31,810 nucleotides of DNA from UMGS1781 sp045650705 (GTDB lineage: Bacteria; Bacillota; Clostridia; TANB77; CAG-508). This document shows, piece by piece, positions 25,034-31,670 of the stretch. The notes beneath the pieces are model-generated. The model had not been told where the DNA came from. It saw nothing but the letters and a program-made list of their open reading frames with translations, and searched no databases. Within the stretch, counting starts at the first letter, position 1. Each line of letters begins with the position of its first letter. The position numbers and the translations under genes were made by a program. The stretch covers positions 1 through 31,810 of the forward strand of contig JAZRRK010000014.1 of assembly GCA_045650705.1 (NCBI GenBank), in the 5' to 3' direction.

Positions 25034-25047
25034 ATCTTTGGATGTAT
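25018..25047. mobile_element. Junction (att site) of the serine-recombinase element
   Basis: Peroxiredoxin sequence (ACCCCCGTGTGTAC on the minus strand) meets element sequence here, within about 15 to 25 bases of the recombinase stop. Large serine recombinases insert with only a 2-bp crossover and commonly lie at the end of their element. The exact crossover cannot be fixed without the other end or an empty site. Confidence 0.6.
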
Positions 25048-26643
25048 TTAAATTAACTTTTCGATGTCTGTTTTCAGCTTAAATCTAATGGTTTTATCTC
25101 TATGTATATAAATTTTATCAATTATCATTTGTAATATAATTCTGCTTGGTTCTTTTGCATTTATAATCTCATCAAAATACTCTAATGAAGTTTTTAATTT
25201 AGTAATTTTATCTTCTAGATTTTTCTTTTCGTCATTTTGAATTAATTCTTGCAAATATGTAATACTTTGCATTTTTTCTTTTTCTAATTCTTTATAAGTG
25301 TTTTCTATAAGTTCTCTTTGCATAGAGTTACTGCAAGATGCCATTTCTTTTATTTTTTGATTAATTAACATTTTATATTCTTCATTTAAAATATTTAATT
25401 TGTTTTGTAGCTTGAATTTATCATTATTAGTTTTATCTTGTTTTTGTTCTAGTTTTATAGCTTTTATTTCTTTTATATACTTTTGTTTAGTATACTTTAA
25501 GAACTCTTTTAAATGAATTAATATGTCTTTTTCTTTAACCTCGTGACAGTTACAAGCTTTTGTACTATATTGCCTATATCTTGAACAATCATAACCTTTC
25601 TCACGTACTTTTCTTTTAATTGTCACACCAGACATTCCTGAGCCACATTCATTACATACACACATTCCTGAAAAAATATAGTTATGCTTTGTTTTTGCTC
25701 CTGATGTATTTTGCTTATATTTTTTATTTCTTAATTCTTGTGCTAATTTAAACATTTCTTTTGAGATAATAGGCTGGTGATGATTTTCAAATATAAAATG
25801 TTCTTCTTTAGGTAGTTTTACAATTTTTCCTCTAATATTTATACTTCTTTTTTTATGAGTTATTAGAGTTCCTGTATAAACTTCATTCTTTAAAATATTA
25901 CTAATCATATCTTTAGTCCAAGCTTCTTGAACTTTGTGTTTATAAATTCTTCCTCGTTCTAAATGTTTCATTCTGTAATATTCTGATGGTGTAGGAAAGT
26001 TATATTTTGTATTTAGTATTTCACTTATTTTTTGAAAACCATATCCATCTTCTAAATACAACTTAAATATTAGCTCAATAACTGGTCGTATTTCATCTAC
26101 TACATAGAGCATTGGTATATCATCTTTAAAAACTTTTTCATAACCATAATAGTTTCCCATAATTAATCTTCCTGACTTTTGTTTAGAATACATATGATCT
26201 CTTGTTTTTTTAGAACATTCTTTAACATATCTTTCATTAAACCAAGTTGTTATTCCAATAAGGTCATCTCTATCATTTAGAACATCATAAGTTCCTCCCA
26301 TTTCAGATACTGCTATTAGGTTCTTTTGCATATTTTTAAATTCATCTATTAAAACTAAAACTCGTCCATTATGTCTTCCAATTCTTGATAAATCTTTTAC
26401 AATAACTACATCAATTTCTCCTCCTTGTACTTTTTCCATCATTTTTGAAAATGCAGGTCTAGTAAAGGTATATCCCGATACATTGTCATCTATGTAGAAG
26501 TCGTCATCTGTGAGATTCCAATTACGAGATTTTGCATAGTCTTTAATAATTCTTTTTTGTTCTTCAATGCTTATAAAATTCTCTTTATCTTCATCTCTAG
26601 ACAATCTACAATATCCAGCAATTTTTGGTTTAATTTTATTCAT
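25048..26643 (-). CDS. Large serine recombinase (site-specific integrase)
   Basis: The 531-residue protein has the resolvase catalytic domain (residues 5-150: AGYCRLSRDEDKENFISIEEQ with the nucleophilic Ser in YCRLSRD, then VSGYTFTRPAF and VVIVKDLSRIGRH), the recombinase domain (residues 160-290, WTKDMISNILKNEVYTGTL) and a zinc-ribbon (FSGMCVCNECGSGMSG, CSRYRQYSTKACNCHEV), followed by a long Lys-rich coiled coil (residues 385-495). This is the TndX/TnpX-like type that excises and integrates clostridial elements. It starts one base after the stop of the 87-residue gene and ends close to the broken peroxiredoxin gene. Confidence 0.95.
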   Translation of the reverse strand: MNKIKPKIAGYCRLSRDEDKENFISIEEQKRIIKDYAKSRNWNLTDDDFYIDDNVSGYTFTRPAFSKMMEKVQGGEIDVVIVKDLSRIGRHNGRVLVLIDEFKNMQKNLIAVSEMGGTYDVLNDRDDLIGITTWFNERYVKECSKKTRDHMYSKQKSGRLIMGNYYGYEKVFKDDIPMLYVVDEIRPVIELIFKLYLEDGYGFQKISEILNTKYNFPTPSEYYRMKHLERGRIYKHKVQEAWTKDMISNILKNEVYTGTLITHKKRSINIRGKIVKLPKEEHFIFENHHQPIISKEMFKLAQELRNKKYKQNTSGAKTKHNYIFSGMCVCNECGSGMSGVTIKRKVREKGYDCSRYRQYSTKACNCHEVKEKDILIHLKEFLKYTKQKYIKEIKAIKLEQKQDKTNNDKFKLQNKLNILNEEYKMLINQKIKEMASCSNSMQRELIENTYKELEKEKMQSITYLQELIQNDEKKNLEDKITKLKTSLEYFDEIINAKEPSRIILQMIIDKIYIHRDKTIRFKLKTDIEKLI

Positions 26644-26644
26644 A

Positions 26645-26908
26645 TTAAAACCCTAGTCCCTTTCTAGCCTGATATTGCTTGATGCTGTAATGGTAACATA
26701 CATTCTTATTTAATTCCACTTGTTTCGTAACTATTTTATTAAGAATCTCGGGATAATTCTCTTTACCAGTTACGAATATAGCCACACTACATTTTTCTTT
26801 TTTATACTTCTTGATGAGTTCTTTTGTTTCTTGCTTTTCTAATTCTTCTTCAGTTAAATAAAGTTGAATGTATTTTGTATTAGTAATTTCGCAAGAAGTA
26901 ATTTGCAT
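26645..26908 (-). CDS. Small protein encoded ahead of the recombinase, unknown
   Basis: An 87-residue charged protein (YLTEEELEKQETKELIKKYKK, then VAIFVTGKENYPEILNKIV and HYSIKQYQARKGLGF). I do not recognise the family. It directly precedes the recombinase in the same operon, the position in which similar clostridial elements carry small accessory genes. A directionality-factor or regulatory role would be a guess. RBS GGAGGAG lies 9 bases before the ATG. Confidence 0.7.
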   Translation of the reverse strand: MQITSCEITNTKYIQLYLTEEELEKQETKELIKKYKKEKCSVAIFVTGKENYPEILNKIVTKQVELNKNVCYHYSIKQYQARKGLGF

Positions 26909-26923
26909 TTAATTAACTCCTCC

Positions 26924-27045
26924 ATAATATTTCTCCATAAATATTATGCAAAAAGAGAAAAAGATATCTCTTTTCGTCTTAATTACCTTTTTGAAATAAC
27001 TAATACAAAACATTTAAAATTCTATTCAATATATATCACCTCCAT
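26924..27045 (-). promoter_or_regulatory. Possible leader with mini-ORF, attenuator hairpin and RBS-proximal stem
   Basis: Minus strand: GGAGGTG is followed nine bases later by a TTG-started nine-codon frame (27029-27000, LNRILNVLY). Then comes a hairpin AAAAGAGA/TCTCTTTT ending in T (26950-26974), and ATAATATTT-ATGGAG-AAATATTAT (26924-26947), a perfect 9-bp stem that directly abuts the GGAGGAG of the 87-residue gene. The order suggests attenuation or RBS occlusion, but the mini-ORF is short and may be chance. Confidence 0.35.
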
Positions 27046-27230
27046 ATATTAAGAACACGAAAAATTTTCAAAATGGGTCATTTTTTGTAAAAAATTTTAA
27101 TTTTTTTATTTTTCTATTAAGTAAGTTATCTAAAATTCAAAAAATCGGTAATTTTCCAAAATTTATTTTCACTCTATATAAGTCCAATTTTTTTATTAAA
27201 TGTTGCGTTTTTTTAAAAAACTGTTCCTAC

Positions 27231-27258
27231 TTTAAAAGAGAAGGTTTTAACCTTCTCT
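27231..27258 (-). terminator. Terminator of the nuclease-like gene
   Basis: AGAGAAGGTT-TT-AACCTTCTCT is a perfect 10-bp stem, followed on the minus strand by TTTTAAA. It lies just after the stop at 27273. Confidence 0.75.
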
Positions 27259-27272
27259 CTATCACATATATT

Positions 27273-28100
27273 TTAAATAACATAATCACATACAAAATTA
27301 ATACTGTCTTCAAATCTTTTTTTAAATGATTTTAACTGATTTAATGAATATCTATTAGCATGTCCGTGAGTTCCATTACTTAACTCCCCTATCAAGCTAA
27401 CAGTGTTATCGATATTACTATTAGTAAATTCAATAATTAACTCATTACTAATTCCTTTTTTATTCATAGCATACTTGATTTTTTCTTTTCTTGTAGGTGT
27501 ACCATTATCTGTTTTCGCACATTGGGGATTATTAGCAACTACCTCTTCATTTTTTATACTATCATCAATCAAAACTTTTAATATTTCTCTAGTGCTAGTA
27601 CAAAAATGTCTAGCTGCTTCTGGATTATTTGGATTTAAAGAAAACAAAGCTCCTTTCCATCTATTATCTAAATCTGTTGATATTTTAATCAGCTTTTCTG
27701 AAATGTTCGACTCATCAAGCTCAATATCAGCATTTTCAACCTCGTAATTATTTAAAACTACATTGCTCAATTCTAGATTATTAGCATCTTCATTTTCAAT
27801 AGCATTAAAGATATTTTCATCAATGTATCCATCATCATATGAATTGCTAACCTTTTTATACACATCATGAACTTCTCTTGTTGAAATAGAATAATTAGTT
27901 CTAACGATATATGCTGATTCCATTCTATTAAATTCTCTTTGAATTTTATTTTGGGCACTTCTTACATTTGAGTTATATTGCCTAACAGCACTGTTATAAC
28001 TATTAATACTTTGTCTGATTTGATTTTCAGCTCTTTTTGCTTCTCTTTGTAATTTATTAATTTGACTTTTAAATTGTGACATATTAAAACTTTTTGACAT
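27273..28100 (-). CDS. Coiled-coil protein with pPIWI-associating-nuclease-like C-terminal domain
   Basis: A 275-residue protein in two parts. Residues 1-62 form a predicted coiled coil (QFKSQINKLQREAKRAENQI, then QYNSNVRSAQNKIQREFNRM). From residue 135 comes a helical domain with DLDNRWKGALFSLNPNNPEA, ARHFCTSTREILKVL, GTPTRKEKIKYAMNKKG and ELSNGTHGHANRYSLNQL. To my memory this matches domains annotated as predicted pPIWI-associating nuclease; no PIWI gene is in the window and no catalytic motif of a known nuclease is clear. The gene starts 21 bases after the HNH gene and probably shares its transcript, a pairing that suggests an anti-phage or element-stabilising function. That is inference. 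Confidence 0.65.
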   Translation of the reverse strand: MSKSFNMSQFKSQINKLQREAKRAENQIRQSINSYNSAVRQYNSNVRSAQNKIQREFNRMESAYIVRTNYSISTREVHDVYKKVSNSYDDGYIDENIFNAIENEDANNLELSNVVLNNYEVENADIELDESNISEKLIKISTDLDNRWKGALFSLNPNNPEAARHFCTSTREILKVLIDDSIKNEEVVANNPQCAKTDNGTPTRKEKIKYAMNKKGISNELIIEFTNSNIDNTVSLIGELSNGTHGHANRYSLNQLKSFKKRFEDSINFVCDYVI

Positions 28101-28121
28101 ATTTTTCTCCTTTTTTAATTT

Positions 28122-28373
28122 CTATTTTTTATACGGATATGTATCGCTCTTTTTTCTGTTTTCTTCCCATTGAACAGCTTGAAGATTTCTTGAAGAATCC
28201 GTTCCACCTTTAGACTTTGGATATTTATGGTCTATTTCCCACCCCATATCACTTTGTTTTCCATATGATGATTTATACATTAAATTTCCATAATCATCCT
28301 TTCTGTATACATCAGGATTTTTACCTCTTACTTTATGTGCATTTTCCCAAGCTTGTTCTATTTTCTTATTCAT
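28122..28373 (-). CDS. Small HNH endonuclease
   Basis: An 83-residue protein with an HNH (beta-beta-alpha metal) motif: MGWEIDHKYPKSKGGTDSSR supplies the Asp-His pair, and NLQAVQWEENRKKSDTYP supplies the Asn and the final position, where Asn-Arg-Lys-Lys replaces the more usual Cys-Asn-Lys-Lys. The N-terminus lacks the Cys pairs of zinc-type HNH proteins. RBS AGGAGG lies close to the ATG. It is the first gene of a two-gene unit with the coiled-coil protein. It could be a defence nuclease or a toxin; there is no methylase nearby to make it a restriction system. Confidence 0.85.
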   Translation of the reverse strand: MNKKIEQAWENAHKVRGKNPDVYRKDDYGNLMYKSSYGKQSDMGWEIDHKYPKSKGGTDSSRNLQAVQWEENRKKSDTYPYKK

Positions 28374-28562
28374 TTAACATTCCTCCTATTATATTTGTAC
28401 AAAATTTTTCGTTACTAAAAATCTTATAATAAAACTTTTTTTCTTAAATTTTAATCCATACTCTAAAGGCTATTTCTTCTAGCCCCTGTTTTATGATGTT
28501 TATAGCCTCTGACTTATATATACTTTTCTACATCTGAATATCTCCTAATTTTAAAACAACTA
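28374..28562. other. Leader/intergenic sequence with AGGCTA hairpins
   Basis: No gene is supported. AGGCTAT (28467-28473) can pair with ATAGCCT about 28 bases on, or GGCTA with the nearer TAGCC, giving two mutually exclusive hairpins upstream of the HNH gene on the minus strand. Their role is unclear. Confidence 0.35.
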
Positions 28563-28704
28563 TTGCAAAAGAAATTTTCATATGATATAATTTTAATATG
28601 ATCTATTAAGACTATATGTAACGCATATGGTTTTTCTGTTAGCTAAATTGATGTTTAGCTATGTAATAGTTACCAAACTTTCAAGCCGTTTGGTAGCTTT
28701 TTAA
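28563..28704 (+). ncRNA. Candidate small RNA with promoter and terminator
   Basis: TTGCAA (28563-28568), 17 bases, TATAAT (28586-28591) predicts a plus-strand transcript from about 28598. It contains the hairpin TAGCTAAA-TTGATG-TTTAGCTA (28640-28661) and ends in a terminator whose arms AGTTACCAAAC and GTTTGGTAGCT pair with one mismatch, followed by CTTTTTAATTTTT. The transcript would be about 105 nt and contains no credible ORF. Its 3' end overlaps the stop codon of the convergent Fic gene. I do not recognise an Rfam family. Confidence 0.5.
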
Positions 28705-29786
28705 TTTTTGTTTAAAAGTTCTAATAATTCTAAAAAATAATATTTACGTCCTCTTGACTTATCGTCTCCAGATAATATTCTTGCGTTTTCAAGAGCAACT
28801 AAGTATTTTCTGGCTTGTGATGGACTAATATTTATGTTTTTAGCTAAATATGTTGAACTAATAATAGGTTGAGAAAAAATGCAAGCTATTATCTCTTCAT
28901 ATTTTTGAGAATTAATAATTTTTCTTACTTTTTCACAAACTTTATAGTATATCTCATTTAATGCTTCTATGTACTTTATATGTTTTTCAGCTTGTATAGT
29001 ACACATATTTAAAAAGAATTCAATCCAGTCTGTATAATCGTTTTTTCTAGAATCTGTAAGTTTGTTATAATAAACAATTTTATTCTGACTAATAGCTTCG
29101 CTTATATAAAAGAACGGTATTTTAATTACATTAAATTTATACAAACATAAACTAATTAATAATCTCCCTACACGCCCATTACCGTCATCAAAAGGGTGAA
29201 TCGATTCAAATTGTGAGTGTATCATTGCTGTTTTTATTAAAGGATTTATATCCATTTTAGTGTCATTCATAAAATCAATTAACTCGTCCATATATTTTTT
29301 TGTTTCATTATAAGATGGTGGGTTAAATACAACTGTACCTACACTATTTACTATATAATTTTCCTTTTCTTTGTATTTTCCTAATGTTTGTGTTTTATTT
29401 TCAGATATTATATCTGTAAGCATTATTTTATGAAGTTCCTTGATTAGTGAGTGAGTAAAGTTGCTTTGGTTTAAATAAGTTGCACCATAATGTAATGCTT
29501 TTGTATGATTACTTGCTTCTATAAATACTTTTTCATTTTTTCTTTCTTTCTCTTCATTTATTACATCTTCTATTACATCAGACATTGTTGTTTGTGTTCC
29601 TTCTAAATACATTGAAGAAATAGCTTCTTTTTTATTTAAAAGTGGTATTAATATATTATCAAATTTATAGGAATTTATTTTTTCTTCTAAAATTCCTAAG
29701 CTTTTTGAGGACATGAAAAGTTCATTTATAAATAAATTTGAATTATAATCATTTATTCTTTCTTTTAAAAACTTTAAGTTTCCCAT
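28701..29786 (-). CDS. Fic family protein (AMPylase), class II
   Basis: The 361-residue protein has the Fic core motif HPFDDGNGRVGRLL near residue 195, with the catalytic His and phosphate-binding loop, preceded by IHSQFESI. The N-terminal Fic_N region includes the autoinhibitory helix motif SMYLEG near residue 58 ([S/T]-x-x-x-E-[G/N]). The C-terminal winged-helix part (AKNINISPSQARKYLVALENARIL, near residues 312-335) is typical of the long Fic proteins of Firmicutes. Such enzymes transfer AMP to a protein Tyr, Ser or Thr; the target is unknown. RBS AGGAGG lies 9 bases before the ATG. It is transcribed alone from a consensus promoter inside a palindrome. Confidence 0.93.
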   Translation of the reverse strand: MGNLKFLKERINDYNSNLFINELFMSSKSLGILEEKINSYKFDNILIPLLNKKEAISSMYLEGTQTTMSDVIEDVINEEKERKNEKVFIEASNHTKALHYGATYLNQSNFTHSLIKELHKIMLTDIISENKTQTLGKYKEKENYIVNSVGTVVFNPPSYNETKKYMDELIDFMNDTKMDINPLIKTAMIHSQFESIHPFDDGNGRVGRLLISLCLYKFNVIKIPFFYISEAISQNKIVYYNKLTDSRKNDYTDWIEFFLNMCTIQAEKHIKYIEALNEIYYKVCEKVRKIINSQKYEEIIACIFSQPIISSTYLAKNINISPSQARKYLVALENARILSGDDKSRGRKYYFLELLELLNKN

Positions 29787-29818
29787 ATATATTACCTCCT
29801 TTTTCCAACTACATTGTT

Positions 29819-29847
29819 ATTATACAATACAATCAAAAAAATGTCAA
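29819..29847 (-). promoter_or_regulatory. Consensus promoter of the Fic gene
   Basis: On the minus strand TTGACA (29842-29847), 17 bases, TATAAT (29819-29824): a perfect sigma-A promoter. The spacer and -35 lie in the left part of the inverted repeat at 29825-29900. Confidence 0.85.
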
Positions 29848-29900
29848 TAAATAACGCTCATCTTTTCAAAAAAGTCGAGCGTTATTTATTGTTTGTATTG
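29825..29900. repeat. Inverted repeat overlapping the Fic promoter
   Basis: CAATAAATAACGCTC and GAGCGTTATTTATTG are perfect 15-bp arms around a 17-base spacer, and the outer CAATACAA/TTGTATTG segments continue the symmetry after an insertion on the left. It covers the promoter spacer and -35 and extends upstream, so it is either an operator or a palindromic insertion that supplied the promoter. Confidence 0.75.
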
Positions 29901-30066
29901 TTGCTAGCTAATTTTTAAAAATAAAAATGGTATTTTAGAATCTAAATAGATATTTTTTTCATAATTTCTTTTACACTAGGTTTTACTATTTCCATTTTAT
30001 CCTCCAAATTTATGTATAATATATCATATTTGTCTACTTTTCACAATAATATTGAAACATTATTTA
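29901..30066. other. A/T-rich intergenic stretch with one mini-ORF
   Basis: Only the 17-codon frame at 29942-29995 and its upstream promoter-like sequence (minus strand TTGTGA, 17 bases, TATATT near 30019-30047) are visible. Together with the inverted repeat at 29825-29900 and structured repeat copy A at 30067-30187, this accounts for the gap between the Fic gene and the hydrolase. Confidence 0.4.
29942..29995 (-). CDS. 17-residue mini-ORF or truncated gene start
   Basis: MEIVKPSVKEIMKKISI follows a good RBS (GGAGG, then five bases, then ATG). The sequence looks like the start of a normal protein cut short by a stop, so it may be the remnant of a gene whose remainder was lost when the palindrome next to it arose. 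A leader peptide is the other possibility. I cannot identify a parent gene. Confidence 0.35.
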   Translation of the reverse strand: MEIVKPSVKEIMKKISI

Positions 30067-30187
30067 AAAATTATTCTTTACGAATAATTTTGCAGGAACA
30101 GGGAGTCACCCCGAACTCCCATTCACGCCTAAAAGCGTGGCTTTTAGCTGGATTACAAAAAAATAACAGGGTGACTTTTGGTCACCC
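30067..30187. repeat. Structured repeat, copy A
   Basis: Read on the plus strand: hairpin AAAATTATTC/GAATAATTTT (30067-30091), the conserved linker GCAGGAACAGGGA, GTCACCC (30105-30111), hairpin CTAAAA-GCGTGGC-TTTTAG (30129-30147), GGGTGAC (30169-30175) and a second GTCACCC (30181-30187). GGGTGAC can pair with either GTCACCC. Every element and spacing recurs in copy B at 31516-31634 with compensatory base changes. No ORF lies inside. Confidence 0.85.
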
Positions 30188-30314
30188 CCCAATATTATTA
30201 TAAAATATACAACTTGTAATTTATCTTGCTCTTAATATCAAAATATTATGTATATCACAATAACTTGTAATTAGTCCTTAACCTATTATCATTTTTTCTT
30301 TATTTCCTATAATT

Positions 30315-31373
30315 TTATCTATCCTTTATTTCTTTACTACTTGCTTGTCTTTCCCTATTAGTTTGATAATATTCATCTATATCTTTACAACATCCTTGTG
30401 AATTCGGATTAAGCTGTTTATGTTTTGAATAAAATTCAATAACTTGTTCTACTAAAAATCTTGAAGATGGAGTAATTTGAGAGTTATGAATATCTCTATG
30501 AGTTGCACCACTAACAACAATACCTTCCATATCTACGCCAAATCTTTTATTTGCACTTATTGAATTTTTATATCTTTCATTTAAATTTTTACCCAATAAT
30601 TGACGTTGAATTCTTCCAACATCTTTTGGTGTTGTAACACTTCTAAAAGACATATCATGCATAGGTGCTGCTATTTGCTTGTCAGAAATTATTTTATCTC
30701 CATTAATATCAAAACTTCCAGGTTCTTCTGTTTCTTTTTCTCCAACATAATACCCAAATTGAATTTGTTTATATGCTTCTTTATTAAATTCTCTTCCAAA
30801 TAATTCCTCATAATCTTGTATTCCAATAGGATATTTTATTTTTTTAGTTGGAATAGGAATAGTCCCTGCTGCTCCACCTATTAAAGCTCTATTTATAAGC
30901 TCAGGATATATCATAGCAAATCTTTGAGCAAATAATCCTGAAGCAGAATAACCACTTAAAAAAATTTTATCCTGTACATCTTTTCCCGTTATTCTCTTTA
31001 TTTGTATCTTCGCATCTTCTATGCAAGCTTTAACTTTTTCATGTATACCATATTCTCGAACAGATTCTACACATAATTGTTGAAAGTCTGGAAAATCTTT
31101 TAAACAAGGAACAATAGGAACTACTATTGGAAAATTCGTAATAAAATCAGAATATGATTTTTCAATGGGGTTTCCTCTTTCTGACATGGCATGTTGTATA
31201 TTTTCTAAATAATTTTCTTTTTCTTGACCGCCTGCATTATATGTTTCAACAAATATTTCTGCATTATTTTTCATACTATCTGGTATTCCTATAATATACT
31301 CTCCATCGTTTGTCTGGCAAATATATAAATTGATATTTCCAAATTTATTTGAAATAGTTTTATATTTTTTCAT
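30315..31373 (-). CDS. Alpha/beta hydrolase fold protein
   Basis: About 352 residues. The nucleophile elbow is KIFLSGYSASGLFAQRFAMIYPE near residue 143 (Ser in G-x-S-x-G), preceded by a region resembling the esterase oxyanion strand (NFPIVVPIVPCLKDFPDFQQL). Candidate acid and His lie in the C-terminal part (VVSGATHRDIHNS). There is no signal peptide or lipobox, so it is probably cytoplasmic. No substrate can be inferred. I choose the ATG at 31373, six bases after GGAG; a TTG at 31385 opens the longer frame. The gene lies between the two copies of the structured repeat, 1,449 bp apart, and looks like a cassette of the island. Confidence 0.75.
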   Translation of the reverse strand: MKKYKTISNKFGNINLYICQTNDGEYIIGIPDSMKNNAEIFVETYNAGGQEKENYLENIQHAMSERGNPIEKSYSDFITNFPIVVPIVPCLKDFPDFQQLCVESVREYGIHEKVKACIEDAKIQIKRITGKDVQDKIFLSGYSASGLFAQRFAMIYPELINRALIGGAAGTIPIPTKKIKYPIGIQDYEELFGREFNKEAYKQIQFGYYVGEKETEEPGSFDINGDKIISDKQIAAPMHDMSFRSVTTPKDVGRIQRQLLGKNLNERYKNSISANKRFGVDMEGIVVSGATHRDIHNSQITPSSRFLVEQVIEFYSKHKQLNPNSQGCCKDIDEYYQTNRERQASSKEIKDR

Positions 31374-31385
31374 AATTTTCTCCAA

Positions 31386-31515
31386 TTCTTCATCCTTTAA
31401 GCACTTTTGTTATTCTTCTTTATATAACTTGTACGAAATATTACAATATTATAAACATCGCAACAAATTACTATTTATCTAATTCCTATAATACCATAAA
31501 TCCCATTATCCTGTC
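31386..31515 (-). promoter_or_regulatory. Upstream region and promoter of the hydrolase
   Basis: On the minus strand TTGACA (31512-31517), 18 bases, TATTAT (31488-31493) is a good promoter. The -35 overlaps the first two bases of structured repeat copy B, so the repeat and the promoter are fused. The leader to the ATG is about 105 bases, A/T-rich, with no clear structure. Confidence 0.65.
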
Positions 31516-31634
31516 AAAATTATCCGTTGGATAATTTTGCAGGAACAGGGAGTTATACTAACCCCATATAATAGACTAAAAGCGTGGTTTTTAGGGTATA
31601 TACATTTAATTTTGTGTATAACAATTAGATATAC
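31516..31634. repeat. Structured repeat, copy B
   Basis: Hairpin AAAATTATCC/GGATAATTTT (31516-31538), linker GCAGGAACAGGGA, GTTATAC (31552-31558), hairpin CTAAAA-GCGTGGT-TTTTAG (31576-31594), GTATAAC (31616-31622) and GATATAC (31628-31634). All distances equal those of copy A (14, 24, 22 and 76 bases between corresponding parts), while the stem sequences differ in matched pairs. A T-run follows (ATATTTTTT). Confidence 0.85.
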
Positions 31635-31670
31635 ATATTTTTTCATAGAAAAAGCAAGTGTTTTTCTTGA

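Larger units (their letters stand above)
26909..27272. other. Intergenic region: leader of the recombinase operon and terminator of the nuclease-like gene
   Basis: No gene longer than a mini-ORF is supported. On the minus strand from about 27050 to 26920 there is a leader-like arrangement described separately. The rest (27060-27230) is very A/T-rich with T-runs and no structure I can support. The terminator at 27231-27258 belongs to the gene at 27273. Confidence 0.5.

Noticed and set aside
28122..28373. Restriction-modification system around the HNH gene
   Set aside because: No DNA methyltransferase or specificity gene lies nearby in the island.
30105..31622. Integron attC sites for the repeats flanking the hydrolase
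   Set aside because: The stem ends do not fit GTTRRRY/RYYYAAC (copy A has GTCACCC), and no tyrosine integron integrase is visible.
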